A DNA stretch of 64,000 nucleotides from NCBI RefSeq assembly GCF_016545825.1, contig NC_052616.1, positions 56,302,538 to 56,366,537 of the forward strand, given 5' to 3'. The first letter of the stretch is position 1, and each line of letters begins with the position of its first letter. Positions 29,431 through 42,069 of this stretch are shown in pieces. Origin of the DNA: Eucalyptus grandis. Its lineage: Eukaryota; Streptophyta; Magnoliopsida; Myrtales; Myrtaceae. Position numbers and translations under genes: made by a program. A model generated the notes under the pieces. It ran no database searches, had not been told where the DNA came from, and saw only the letters and a list, made by a program, of their open reading frames with translations.

Positions 29431-31442
29431 ATGCGTGAGGGTCCCACGCACTTTGACCTTACGGAGGAAGAAGAATCTCCAAGATAGCAGCAGAATCCAC
29501 AACTTTCTCAACCACATCATTCTCCTCGGGTTAGACCACGGGATGTTCATCAACAAGTGGAGGAAGAAATTATTGAAGATGTAGAACCTATAAGAACTCA
29601 AAAGCTTGCCTTTACCTTAAACTCTACTCTGCCTTGAAGAAGGGAGGCTCTCCCTTGAACTTTATTGATGAATTTTTGAAAGAGAAATAATATTGAAATG
29701 AAACCCATTTTTTTTGTGAATGATGGAACGTTTGGGAGTTGCTCTTGCGGGCTTGGCAGAAAGAGCCTTTGCGAATATCCCAAGTGATCCACATGTTGGA
29801 GGACTTAGTCAACCTAATGGAAATGATGATAAGAAGATGTTCACTCATTTTAAGCCTAGAATAGATGTTGTAGCAATTATTCGAAGCAACAGAACAGATT
29901 TGTTTCGTTCTGAGGAACACAAGCAACTTTACTCTAAGTTGCTGAAGCGAGGGGTGATGAACCCAAGAAGTGTGAACTTTGATTTTCTTGATTCTTTAAA
30001 TGTGAAGTTGCGAGAAAAATTCACCTTGCTTCAACTTAAACGTTTTTGTTTTGAGACAACAGTGGCTCAACTAGAACTTACTGCATATTTCTATTCTAAT
30101 TTAAGCTTTTTGGATGTGAATAGATTTTCTTTCAGTGTTAGAGACCAGGACTATGTAGTTGATATTGACACTCTGGCTGATGTGATTGGAGTGGAGAGAG
30201 GGGTGTTCCAATCAATTAGTGTGTCTATTGGTTATGCGACTGTAGAGCTTGTTCGGGATGGAATGGCTGAAGGACGAATTTTGTACTTGAGGATGAATGT
30301 CTCAAATGTCTTGCTTCACAAGATTGTGATCAACTGTCTTAGACCCAAATCGACTTCAAAAACTAACGTTTCAAATTTAGAAGCAAAGCTGATGTATGCT
30401 ATCAATGCTAGCAAAAAATTCTCTCTGCTATCATGTTTCACATGTATAGATCGATGGTGAAGGACAATGGTCAACTTCCTTATTCAGCTCTTGTTACTAA
30501 GTTATTCAGACATTTTCATATTCATCCTCTCAAAATCTTATGTGTTCGAACGTGTGATGAAATGGTGGTGGGACTAACGATGGTTTCCAAAATGCGTATG
30601 AAGGAGCTGAACAAGGCTTTGGAGCAATTTAAAGAGAAAACCCTTGTCAAGACTAGACAAGACTCTGTGACAGTAAAACAGAAAGGCAAGGAGCCAATGA
30701 CAGCTCCATCGAAGAAAATGAGAGCACTTATCTTGGAGGATGAAGATGATGAGAATGATATTACCATTTCCGCTCTTGCCTTAAAAGACCTTCAACGTTT
30801 TGTTCCAGAGTCAGAGGAGAGAGAAGATACAGAGCAAAGAAGTGAAGAAAGAGAAGCAATAAGGAAAGCAACAGAGGAAGAAAGAACTACATAAGAAGAG
30901 GAAAGAGGAGAACCAGAGCATAATGATGAAACAGAGCATGAATAGTATTTTTTTTTTCCATCCGAAGGCACTGAAATAGGAGGGCTGCTGAGAAAAGAGG
31001 TACTTCTTCAATTGCCTTTACTAGTGATGACGTTAGTCATTCTCCTGTTGATCCAAAAGAAGTATATGCCTCTCAATTTCTTGAAGAAGGTCATGAGGTT
31101 TCATCTCCAAATTTGGGTGCTCATATTAACATGCCATCATCCGTTAATACTCCTCAAACTAACCATGCTGAAGCAAGCACTCAAACTAACAACACAACAG
31201 ACTAGCTTGATGTTCTTTTGGAGATGCGAGGCCAGATTTATGCCTTGGGATGCGAAGTTTAGAATATGCGGAGTGCCAGTCAAGACTCTTCAATTTCGTT
31301 ACACAATCAAATTCAGACTCTTAATCTTCAAATTCAAGCAACTGCCAAGGGTGAGGAAATAGACAAACTGAAGGAAGACTTGAGAAAAGCTAGAGGAGAC
31401 TGTCAAGTCGATGGGAGATTTCCAGCTTGTTCACGTTCCAAA
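29431..31442 (+). pseudogene. Envelope-like/extra 3' ORF of Sirevirus-like element 2 (broken)
   Basis: Colinear with 19650-21679. The best-preserved open part is 29720-30460 (RTDLFRSEEH, LLKRGVMNPRSVNFDF, FSVRDQDYVVDID, INCLRPKSTS), continued in another frame at 30433-30894. A helix-rich C-terminus lies at 31266-31487 (IQTLNLQIQATAKGEEIDKL). Early stops, for example at 29485, break the start. Not a host gene. Confidence 0.7.
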
Positions 31443-31854
31443 ACCTTCTTAATTTTATCCCATTCTCTTTTTATCTCTACCTTTTAATACTAACAAAAAG
31501 GGGGAGAAGTTGTGGTGTAGATTTGCAGATTTGACTTTTATTCGACTTTTGTTTAACTTTACTTTGACTTTACTTTTGTTTGGTTGTGACTGGCTTGGAC
31601 TATGTTTGGCTGATGGTTTAGACTGCTGTGTTTTGATCAGCTAATGCTTGTAGTATCTTAAGCATCATTGATATTCTCATGACAAGGATAGTTGTTTTTA
31701 CGGGACTAACTCATTTCCTGTGGATGTAGATTCAATACTATCTCTATTCTAATCCATTTATCTTTTATGGGATATCTTTGCTTGAGTGTTGTCTTGCAAG
31801 TTAAAAGTATTCAAATCTGCGGGAAAGTTTTGTCACTATAAAAAATGGGGAGAT

Positions 31855-32798
31855 TATTGGAGAAAACTTCTTTATTTGTTTTGAAGCTGACAAAATGTTT
31901 CCATCAGCCTAGTCTGAAGACTTGCGGACTCTTTCGTCAAAGTCTGAAGACTGCTAGACCGCCAGACTCAAGTCTTAAAGTCTGCCCTCATTGACTATTT
32001 CTAGACCGTTGAAGAAAACTTATCCATAATTGAGTATTTCTTTAAGGATTTGATTCTAACAGTTGGAGAAGATCTCACGGCTGGAGATAACATCTAAAGA
32101 TCTATTATTTGTATTGGAAATATTTTGAATAATTCGGATCCGTTGATTGGTGAAGTATATTTGAATGGTTCTACTTATGGAAATCTAGATCCTAATTGTA
32201 TGGGCAAACATGATTGGTGGGCTATCTTCACATTCCTTAAGTAACTTGAGATCTCTCTAATTGATTATGTCCAAAGGGTAGATTGGAAGAACTCCTTTGG
32301 AATGTGCCAACGGTTATGAAGGAATTGAGGAGTATATAAAGAGGATGCTCTAGTTATTTGAGTGTGTGCGAGATAGAGAAATTCCAAAGTCTGAAACTCC
32401 TTATTCTTTGCTGATTCAATTGTCGTGCATAAACTTGTACTCAAAAGAGAGTTTAGATTCTTGTGAGACCTTGAGGAAGTGTAGCAAAATCTCTACACCG
32501 TGGAATCAAGGATGTGATACTGTAACGACTCTTTTTTATTCATAGTGAAATCCAGTCGGTGAGCTATCAGTGCGGGAGAATGGACGTAGGCTTGGATTAA
32601 ACCGAACCATTATAAACCTTGTGTTCTTATTCTCTTTCCTAAACTCTTTTCTTTGTTTGTAACTCTATTTAATTGTTAAAATCTGATTCCTTCTGCAAAA
32701 TCTATTGTCAACCAAACTCTAGTTAAAAGGAAAAGTTTTATACTATATTTTGCAAAAATTTATCTTCGCACCTATTCACCTCCCTTTAGGTGCTTATA
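31855..32798 (+). repeat. 3' LTR of Sirevirus-like element 2, truncated at its end
   Basis: Matches 23148-24081 and then stops after GGTGCTTATA. The next bases (CGCAAATAGCTGGTGCGG) are unrelated to the LTR. Confidence 0.88.
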
Positions 32799-35700
32799 CG
32801 CAAATAGCTGGTGCGGCTCCTACACAAGTTGCTTCGTGGAAATATCTACTTTGTCCGGAATCTCGCTATGGCTACGACCAGTTCTGGCCGCCCCGCCAAG
32901 ATATGGCCGATCGTTGGTGCATGCTCGATTTCATTTTCTCTATCCTCTTTATAAGTGCGATCCATCACCGCCTTCTTTTCTCTTTTTTTTTTTGGTTATG
33001 CATTCTCATTCTGAGTGATATGGAAAGTCGTCTTTTTCTTTCCTTATTTATTTATTTAGTTTGCTTTTGTCTGGGATTGGAGGAGAACATGTACATAGAT
33101 ATATAAATACAGATATATGTACATTTTAACTTTCAGTGAGAAGCCAACAAGGATGCCGTAGGTTGCCGTTTGGGGGCGGGGAATCATAGACTCTGCCGTT
33201 GATTGGAGAGGGTTTTGGGTGATCCTCCTCTCCGGAGGCAAAGCCCTTGGTGACCACATGGGTTATCCATGAATAGTGGAGAGACAAACTTGGAATGATA
33301 TTGGAGGATTTGTGGGGGAAGATGAACAGTGGAGAGAGAGAGGGAAAATCACTTTGTCTGTGGAACCACTCGCATCACGTGGCGCAATGTGTCGATTGCT
33401 GAATGGCGCTGGACTACAGTGACATGAAGGAGTTGGACTACCTAATATTTTTTCAAAATTAAATTAAAAAAATTAATTATTTACGTAAAAATATTTTTAA
33501 AAATTTAATATTTATGCATTGCGATACCCAACAAGAATCGCAACGGATGGTAAATCAATAATATTTTAGGATAATCAAGACAATATGTAATACATTCCAA
33601 ATAGAACTTATTAATATGCTAATAATATTAAAATTTTGATTGGACATAGCTACACTACCTCGGCTCGCCTGAGCAACCTGCATAATAAATTTTTATGGCA
33701 ATTGCACTCCGTGTCATCGCATATGTCATGTCCCATCATTTGAAATATATGCAAAAGTTTGCGGACACTATTTATACACTGCATGACAGCATTGGTCTCA
33801 GATTTCTTTAATCTTAAATGAGTCTTATATTCCGATGCCTCTTCCTCTTGGTCAACTATCCGAATAAGGTAAATTGATGTTAAAACGGGCCATATGTTAT
33901 CTGGCCGGATTGGTGACGTGAAGTGTAAGAGTTTCTGAAGTTGCAAATGTCAATTGACAAGAGTTTTGCGAATTGTGATTCATGAATGCCTCGTACAGAA
34001 CCGGTGCTTCACTCATAGGCTGATTGTGCGTGTGTGTGTGTGTTTTTATTTTCTTTTTCTTTTGTGTAGTCGTTGTTCACCGGCTAGAAAATATAGCCAT
34101 TAGTCACTAGCTATCGGTCAATGGAGATTTTATTTAAACTGAAAAAATAATTCAATTAATTTAGGAAAATTAACAAAAAGACACTTATTCATATAAGGAC
34201 AAATAAATACAAGTACATCTTCAATTTTAGGAAAAAGAAAATACACGTACAAGTGCTTTGACAATGATTAAAAACAAATTATAATGAAGAAGATACCTAA
34301 TTTATTTGGCATATTCAGTGATGTGTCCCTCACTATAATTTATATGATAAAATGTCGTGGTTGTCCTCTTCTTTGCGTTGGGCATGTGCACAAGATTAAT
34401 TTTTTGCTGAATCGATTATGCTTGCAAACAGTCATTATTTACAGTCAAGTCGTACCTACTGTCTTTTATTATCCATTGACTAGTATTGAACGTTGATTCT
34501 TATGGGACCCTAGACCTTGTGGAGAGTAAGTTACAAGCCATGGTGGAAAGAATCGGGGAACACGAGACTTTACTCTACCTCCACCTTAGAATGTTGATAT
34601 TTTTTTCACCAACTCTTTGAATGTACTTGGAGTAGTTCATTGTCAAATACATCTCGATTTCATTTGTAGATGAAGATGAAGAGCTAGCAAAAGCTGATGG
34701 GTATTCTTCTTTTTGTGAAGCGATAGCCATATAGATCTCAAAGCACTTCTCCTTTTTACATCTTACACATGAAATTCCACTCCTTTTACATTTAGTCTAA
34801 TGTGTGATGGTGCCAACATTACTTTAAAACTAGTGATGTTGCCCATGTTTTGCTTGTGTTATTATAGAAGTAGCTAAAGTTACTAATAAGATAAACAACT
34901 TTAGGTAATATGATTAAACGTAGGCATAAACTTAGAAAAAAGAATAGATTTATTTTATCAAAACCATGTTTGATCTTGGCTAAAGATGGCACCAAGTACG
35001 AGGAACCAAAATGAACACATCAATAAGAGTAATATAATTACATCAAATAATTTTTTATTGTTAATATAGTGTTGCGATGATGACAGTGAGTTATGGCCGA
35101 TGCCAGCCATCGCCCAGACCCCGACCACCAATGTAGAAGAAAATAAACAGTAGAATAGGGAAAAAAAGAAGAAAGAAAAACAAAACAAAAAAAAAAAACG
35201 GCATTGTTTTGAGCCCTATCGGCTAGGTTATAGGACAATTGATACTAACTAGATCGGTACAATACCAATTTCTAGGCTAAATTATTCAAAATGATTATAT
35301 TGGAAAATTGTTATAAGGTTTACGATTATATTGACCAAATTGAAAAATTTACGACTGATTTATTGGTCGTACAATAAGTAAAAAAAAAATTTAGATAATT
35401 TTCTCTATTTTCTAGTCCTACCATATAATTAACATTTTTTTCACTTGAAACATCATGCCTGCCTACATAAAACAGTATCTCACATTGTTTTTTTATGGAT
35501 TTTTCATGTTTTACAAATACACTTGGTCTCTCTCTATTTATCAATTTTTTTATATATTTTTGAATTGGATATTTTAATATGGTGTTAAAATCATATTCCG
35601 CCTCAGTTTATTTGGTGCGTGCAACCCTACTCGTCAAATATTATGACCAAAGTTGTCTTAGACATAATTAATTTTGTCCCAATATTTGATCCTCACTTCC

Positions 35701-35838
35701 GTGTTAACACCTTGATCTTTGTCTAAACAATTGGTACGAAGGTAAAGGATGATAGAGACTGGAGTAGAATATTCAAAGTTGATTTTTTCCAACGCGGCTA
35801 TCCTGGCTCAGGTCAAAGTGCTTTTGTCCGACAAGACT
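32799..35838. other. Spacer; short CRK-promoter-like match, otherwise no recognised gene
   Basis: Bases 32814-32855 match the upstream region of CRK-B (10795-10836) at about 36 of 41 positions (GGTGCRGCTCCTACACAAGTTGC, then GAAATATCTACT). This suggests a piece of another CRK promoter. The rest, including a 98-codon minus-strand frame at 33650-33946, shows no domain I know. Several AT-rich stretches look like decayed repeats. Confidence 0.5.
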
Positions 35839-36561
35839 GAACCGCGTGCTGTGGTTCTTTATTATATTGACCCACCAATCGGGACACCGATTGGACGGAC
35901 GGCCATAAAGTCTGTGGAGCAACAATTCAACACGAAATGAAAAGGAAAAGACTTAAGAATTGAGTGATTGCTAATGAATAATGGATCAACCGTATTTTGA
36001 TCTCTTAAGTCTAAAATTGAACACTAACGATTAATGTCTAGGGTTTTGGCATGGCTATTTACGTAGTCCTTTCAACATTTTATTATATTGAACCGCGTGC
36101 TGTAGTTCTTTATTATATTGACCCACCAATCGGGACACCGATTGGACGGACGGCCATAAAGTCTCCGGAGCAACAATTCAACATGAAATGAAAAGGAAAG
36201 GACTTAAGAATTGAGTGATTGCTAATGAATAATGGATCAACCGTATTTTGATATCTTAAGTCTAACATTGACCACTAACGATGAATGTCTAGGGTTATGG
36301 CATGGCTATTTACGTAGTCCTTTCAACATTTTATTATATTGAACCGCGTGCTGTGGTTCTTTATTATATTGACCCACCAATCGGGACACCGATTGGACGG
36401 ACGGCCATAAAGTCTCTGGAGCAACAATTCAACATGAAATGAAAAGGAAAGACTTAACAATTGAGTGATTGCTAATGAATAATGGATCAACCGTATTTTG
36501 ATCTCTTAAGTCTAACATTGACCACTAACGATAAATGTCTAGGGTTATGGCATGGCTATTT
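35839..36561. repeat. Tandem repeat, three units of 251 bp, third unit split by a LINE
   Basis: Units begin with GAACCGCGTGCTGTRGTTC at 35839, 36090 and 36341, exactly 251 bases apart, and are nearly identical. The third unit is cut at 36561 by the LINE and resumes at 42449 (ACGTAGTCCTTTCAACG). Each unit has a perfect 8-bp inverted repeat CCAATCGG with a 4-base loop (35875-35894, 36126-36145, 36377-36396). No coding function; the unit is satellite-like. Confidence 0.93.
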
Positions 36562-36648
36562 TTTTTTTTTTTGAGCGAGAAACATCAAAGCTTAGATTAC
36601 TCCTTTTGTCTTGGGAATAAAATACCCATTACATCAGTGCATAAAAGA

Positions 36649-39600
36649 TCAAATAAAGCAGGGGGGATGTGATTTCCAGTTGGGAGGTAATATATTTATC
36701 CGGCAAGCCTTGGCTATCCAGTCGGCGGGGCGGTTTGAGCTGCGATGGCAATGGGCCAAGGTAAGGCCCGGGATTTGTGCGAGTTGGCGTTGGGCCCGGC
36801 TCACGATCGGTTGGAGTTCCCAGTTGAGTTCAGTGGAAGTCTTCAAAGCGTGCACCAGATTGGAGCAGTCAGAATGTACTTGAGGAGAGAGAAATTGTCG
36901 GCGAGCGATGAATGCTAGGGTTTCGTCCATAGCTATCGCTTCCGCTTGAGGGGCCGAGGTCGAGTGAACCGGCTTCGCGAAGCCGTCAACGACGAATCCA
37001 CGGTGATCTCGGCATACACAGGCTATGGCTGCTCTGTGTCGAGAAGAGGGCCTTCCGTTTCTTTCTTCCGAAGATATTGTAGTCAGAGCGTCTTCGCTGT
37101 GAGAGGAATTTCTTCGTTCGGTGAAAGATAATTCTCTTTCCAGATCTGGTTCGAATGAGGCATCGACGTTGATTCGAATCGTACCCGGGGGAGGTGGATG
37201 CCAGATCTCAGATAAGTGCTCTGTTTTGCTCTCTCTTTTGTTTGTTCTGTTCATGGCCTCGTAGCTCTCAGAGGTCGCTTCTGCTCTGGCGACTGTTGAG
37301 TTCGGTCTGGGGTTTTGATGGTTGAAGATCGCGTGATTTCTCTCCTTCCATATACTCCATAACAGCACCGCAATTTGATTGATCTTGCCCGAAGTTATTG
37401 GGTTCTGTTTGATTCTGCAGAGCCATTCTTCAAACCGGGTGAGGCCAAACCGTGAGATGCGCTGATTGAGGGGAGATGAGGTCCATACCTTAGCCGTCCA
37501 TGGACATAGGAGAAGAGTATGTTCGGTCGTTTCTGGTTCCTGCTTGCAGATGGGGCATATAGGTGAGGGTACGATCTTTCTTTTATGCAAATTCTCCATA
37601 GTGGCGGTTGCGTTGTTGCATGCGTTCCAGAGAAAGAATTTAACTTTGGGTGGGATTGTGGCCTGCCAGATGTATTTCCAGAGGTTTGGGTTGGCTGTAT
37701 AGGACGTTTGTGCTTGTGTGTCCTGCGGTTGAATTCTGGCATCCCTGAAGATGAAATAACCGCTCTTGACCTCGTAATCTCCTGATTTAGTATGCATCCA
37801 GACTAGTGTGTCTTCTTCGTTAGGTAAGCTGATGGGAATGGCTAGTATTTCTTGGACCCTTATCTCATCAAACATAGAACGCAATAGATTTTCATTCCAT
37901 GTACCTGTTTCGGGGTTGATAAGGTCCGAAACACGTTCTGGTTCGTCAGTTGTTGCTGGGCCTCCTATGAGGCCGCTTTTTAGCCATCTGTCAGTTCTAA
38001 TCACTGTGTTTTTTCCATTGCCGATCCTGTGCATTATCTGAGGAGCTACCATGTCTCTGGCTTTGAGGATGCTTTGCCAACTCCACGAGGGTCGAGAGCC
38101 TCTTCGAGCATTCCAGATGTCTCCTTGTGAGTAATACAATGCTTTCATAACTTTGGTGAGGAGAGAATCTGGTTTTTTAAATATGCGCCACATCTGTTTA
38201 GCTAGCATCGCTGTGTTGAATGTTTGTAGGTCTTTAAAACCCAATCCCCCTTCATTTTTCCTGGTTTTCAGCAAGTCCCACCTCTTCCAATGGACCCCTG
38301 CTTTTCTTTCATTGCTTTTCCACCAGAATGATGCGACCTTTCTCTCGATTGCCTTGCAGATTGATGTGGGTATTTTAAATATTGACATCGCGTATTGAGG
38401 GATAGCTTGGATTACTGCTTTTAAGAGTATTTCTTTTCCTGCCTTTGATAGTGATTGTTCCTTCCAGCTATCGAGTTTGGAGTTGACCCGAGCTATTATC
38501 CACGCGAAGAGGTCTTTCTTGGAGTTCCCCCAATCTGAAGGTATGCCTAAGTACTTCCCAGTCTTGGTGATTTCTGGTACTCGAAGTGTTGAAGCCATAT
38601 TTTGCTTTAGAGTGGTAGGACAACCTTTGCTGAAGTAGACTCCTGACTTATTGAGGTTAATTGCCTGGCCAGATGCATAGCAGTATTGGTTTAGGATGTT
38701 TACCAATTGCTGACATTCTGCTATTGTGCCATTCAGGAAAAAGATGGAGTCGTCAGCGAAAAGAAGGTGGGACAGAACAGGACAGTGGGGGTTCATTCTG
38801 ATTCCTGTAAGCTGGCCCTCTTGAACTGCATTCTTCATGAGGGTAGACAACACATTGGCCACTATGATGAAGAGGTAAGGTGAAAGGGGATCCCCTTGGC
38901 GCAATCCTCTAGTTGGTTTGAAGGGAGGTAAGGGGTCTCCGTTATAGTTTATGCGGTAAGTTACTGTGGTCACGCATTGCATGATAATCTGTGTCCATTG
39001 ATGGCTGAAGCCAAGTCTGGCTAAACAGGCTTGGAGGAAATCCCACTCTATGCGATCGTATGCCTTTTGCATGTCAAGTTTTAATACTGCTTGGAATTTC
39101 TTTTTCCTGCTGCTGTTTCTGAGTCTGTGTAGCACCTCTTGAACTATCAGTATGTTGTCTTGAATCTGTCTACCTCCCACGAATGCACTCTGTTCCTCTG
39201 CAATGATATGTGGTAGTATTGGTTTAAGTCGGTTTGTAAGTACTTTTGAAATGATTTTATATATAAAATTGCAGAGGCTAATAGGACGGTATTGCTCCAG
39301 TTTTTCAGGGTGAGGGATTTTGGGTATCAGTGTGATGAGTGTTTGGTTGATTACAGGGTCTAAGTGGCCAGTAGAAAAGAGATGCTGTACTGTTTGGAGG
39401 ATATCTTTGGAGATAATGGACCAGTACTCCTTGTAGAAGAGGCCATGGAATCCGTCGGGGCCTGGTGCCTTATAAGCCCCTAACTGCTGCATTGCATGAG
39501 TAACCTCCTCCTCTGTGACTAGAGCCATCAAGGTTTGGTTGGTTTGGTAATCCACCAAGGTGGGTATAAGTTGTAGAATAGGTTGGTAGTTGCGGTGGCC

Positions 39601-40802
39601 AACGGAGGAGTATAGATTTTTATAAAATTGATCTGTCATCCTCTGTAGCTGATTTTCCCCTCTGACCCAATCTCCATTATCATTTTTCAGCATTGATATT
39701 CGATTGCGACATCTCCTCTGGATCGTCGTCGCATGAAAGAAGCGGGTGTTTTTATCTCCCCACTGTAGCCAGTGTATCCGCGACCGCATCCCCCAGTACA
39801 TTTCCTCCTGTCGCCATAGTTGGTCTATTTCTTTTGTAATCTGTTTTTCCTGTGCTGATTCACCATTGCATTGCTTGCTGTTCATTAGGTGTTGAAGATC
39901 TCCTTGCAGCTTGGTGATTCTCTTCCTGGCATGGCCGAATTTGTTTCTGCTCCAGTTCATCAGTTTCTGCTGGAGTTGCTGCAGTTTCTCCACCGGGGTT
40001 AGTTCGGTGTCCTGCCAGGTGTCAGTAACTATTTCTTTGCTTTCAGCTTCATCTTTCCAGTATGCTTCATATTTGAATCGCTTTCGTTGTTTTCTCGTCG
40101 GTTGAGCCAAGGATAGCAGGAGAGGAGTGTGGTCTGATCCTATCGCTGGGAATGCAAAGCATTGGGCCTCAGGGTAAGTAACTCGCCACTGTAGTGAACA
40201 TAGAACTCTATCAAGTCTCTTCTTCACCAGATTTTCTCCCTCTCTTTTGTTTGACCAGGTGAAAGAGCAGCCCTTGCATTCGAGGTCCATGAGGGAGCAT
40301 TGGCTTACGAAATCTCGAAAGGCTGTTATCCCGTAAGTTTCTGTTCTGTGCTTTCCCACTTTCTCCCAGTGATTGAGTATTTCGTTGAAATCGCCCAAGC
40401 AAAGCCATGGTAGTCTATAGGTCGCGCTTACTGTGTGAATTTGATCCCATAGCTGTATTCTTTCTCTGAACACGTATGGAGCATGAAGAAAAATTATGTT
40501 CATTCTCTGGTTGCTGTCTACCAGGTGGCATTGGGTAAATATCGCTGAAGCTGAAGAGGAATGGATAGTCACTTGTATTTGATCATCCCAAAATAAGGCT
40601 AAGCCCCCTGCTGTGCCTTCTGGATTAACTAGGTAACTGTTCTTGTACTTCGTCTCTTTTTGATCTTGAGCACTTTCTGTTCAGTGTTTTTTGTTTCCAT
40701 AATGAAAACAAGATTGGGCCGCTCTTGAGTCACAGTGACTCGCAAGGCTTGAATTGTCAGGGGATTGCCCAGCCCCTGACAATTCCAACTTAGTAGTTTC
40801 AT
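36649..40802 (-). pseudogene. LINE ORF2: endonuclease, reverse transcriptase, zinc finger, RNase H (one frameshift)
   Basis: Starts at 40802 with the endonuclease motif SWNCQGLGNP and a METK motif, then loses frame by an indel near 40650-40665. From there one frame runs uninterrupted to 36649 (1307 codons counted from an internal Met). In order: rest of the endonuclease (GDFNEIL, SDHTPL), reverse transcriptase (KLDMQKAYDRIEWDFL, GLRQGDPLSPYLF, LLFADDSIFF), a zf-RVT region (CPICKQEPETTEHTLLLCPW) and RNase H (NVDASFEPD, QVHSDCSN, SSNRPADWIA). ORF2 supplies the target nick and reverse transcription. If the frameshift is real, this copy is inactive. Confidence 0.92.
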
Positions 40803-40866
40803 GGGTAAGTTGGTGGCTTATTAGGGCTAGCCACCAAAGCCCATTGATCTGATTCTCTTGCCACCC

Positions 40867-42069
40867 TTATAGGAGCTTCCACAAGTTGGTTCTTGTCTTC
40901 GAATTGTGATATGTAATTGGAGCTCCGTATGGACAGAACCTTTTTGCTTTCTTTGATCCTGCAGTTTTCACTTGTTTTCCTTTCGCCCTTGTAGGAGGTA
41001 TGGTTTCCTGCCCTGCTGCGACTTCCTTCATCTGTTCCTCATGGAGTACCAGTTGTGATTCTTCATCAATACAGCTATTGCCTCTTTTCTGTGGACTTTT
41101 CTCCTCTATTAGAACTATTGCCTTAGATGTGGAATGTTGGTAAGTCTCCTTTCCCTTTTGCTGAGTATTGCAAACTTGTGTTTGTTGGGTATTAGGAGAC
41201 TGAATCTGCTCTGTTTCCATCTCAGGTGAGAGTGGGGTCTCTGGTACAACGTCCACCTCTTCCGGAGAGAGTTCCAGCTGGCCATAGAAGATTTTGCCAT
41301 AGGGACTTAATTCCTTCACCTCGGCGCGTAGCCAATCGCCACAACGAGCTGGTAAGTTCTGTTCCAGCCCTGATTCTCCATACAGTAGTTCAGCACACTC
41401 CGTAGCGTAATGGCCTATTCGTCCACAGGAATAGCAATAATAGGGCAAACGTTCGTATTTAAATTCAACCCAGATCTTTCTATTCTCTATATTCACTAAC
41501 ACTCCAGTCTTTAGAGGATTAGCTAAGGTTAATCGAACTCTGGCTTTGCCCACTTTGTAGGCACTGTTTCCTCTTGCTTCAAGTTTAACTTCAACGACTG
41601 TACCCAGTTTGGATGCTAGTTCCTCAATGACAGCGTAGGAGACTCTCCCATACGGTAAGCCGATAAACTTCACCCAGAAATCACAATAGCTAAAATCATA
41701 ACAGAATTCGGGTGTATCAGGTTCACATTGCCGAAGTATGAGAAGATGACTAGAGAAGGACCAAGGTCCTGTGTGGAGTACCCGCTGTGCTTCAGTTTCC
41801 GATTGGAAGGAGAATGAATAGAAACCCGATTCTAAAGTTGCACAGGTAAAGTTTTCAGTCTTCCAAGCTTTCCGCATGAGTGTTTGAAATGCATTGTAGT
41901 TTAGAGCGGGGTTGGTATAGAATCGACCAAATAGGGTTTTTCTGCACTCTAGTAATTTATCCGGAGAGATTTCACCTGGTAGATCGACGACGTCGACTGC
42001 ATTCCATAGCTTGCCCATGCTTTTGCAGAGAGCCGCTAGTCGCCTGTCTTCACCGATTTGATCAACCAT
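40867..42069 (-). CDS. LINE ORF1 protein (DUF4283-like, CCHC zinc knuckle), 400 aa
   Basis: One open frame of 400 codons. The N-terminal half has the DUF4283-type RNA-binding fold typical of plant L1 ORF1 (AWKTENFTCATLESGFYSF; GPWSF at about 101-105; FWVKFIGLPYG at 131-141). A zinc knuckle C-X2-C-X4-H-X4-C uses C212, C215, H220 and C225. The C-terminal third is Gln/Lys/Ser-rich and ends with basic clusters. It is expected to bind the LINE RNA. ORF2 starts 64 bases downstream on the same strand. Confidence 0.9.
   Translation of the reverse strand: MVDQIGEDRRLAALCKSMGKLWNAVDVVDLPGEISPDKLLECRKTLFGRFYTNPALNYNAFQTLMRKAWKTENFTCATLESGFYSFSFQSETEAQRVLHTGPWSFSSHLLILRQCEPDTPEFCYDFSYCDFWVKFIGLPYGRVSYAVIEELASKLGTVVEVKLEARGNSAYKVGKARVRLTLANPLKTGVLVNIENRKIWVEFKYERLPYYCYSCGRIGHYATECAELLYGESGLEQNLPARCGDWLRAEVKELSPYGKIFYGQLELSPEEVDVVPETPLSPEMETEQIQSPNTQQTQVCNTQQKGKETYQHSTSKAIVLIEEKSPQKRGNSCIDEESQLVLHEEQMKEVAAGQETIPPTRAKGKQVKTAGSKKAKRFCPYGAPITYHNSKTRTNLWKLL

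Larger units (their letters stand above)
23148..32798 (+). mobile_element. Sirevirus-like Ty1/copia LTR retrotransposon 2, longer but degenerate, 3' end truncated
   Basis: LTRs lie at 23148-24093 and 31855-32798, the second starting TATTGG instead of TGTTGG. The primer site ATTGGTATCAGAAC follows the 5' LTR. AAAAATGGGGAGAT precedes the 3' LTR, with an extra AAAAAGGGGGAGAA at 31493. Order: gag, protease, integrase, RT, RNase H, envelope-like ORF. Every part has stops or frameshifts. The 3' LTR lacks the last ~12 bases of the 5' LTR (the TTAACTCTTTCA end) and no TSD is found. It is about the length of a full Sirevirus and shows what element 1 lost. Confidence 0.9.

Noticed and set aside
32814..32855. 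Start of a further CRK gene
   Set aside because: Only promoter-like similarity over about 41 bases; no ATG, signal peptide or DUF26 exon lies beside it on the minus strand.
33650..33946. 98-codon minus-strand frame as a gene
   Set aside because: No recognisable domain, no splice context, and surrounding sequence looks like decayed noncoding DNA; left as spacer.
35749..35940. 63-codon frame across the first 251-bp unit
   Set aside because: Not continued in the other units and has no motif.
35839..36561. CRISPR-like array
   Set aside because: The units are 251 bp and contiguous with no spacer pattern, in a plant nuclear context.
37395..38398. Open frames opposite LINE ORF2
   Set aside because: Antisense shadows of the 1307-codon frame.
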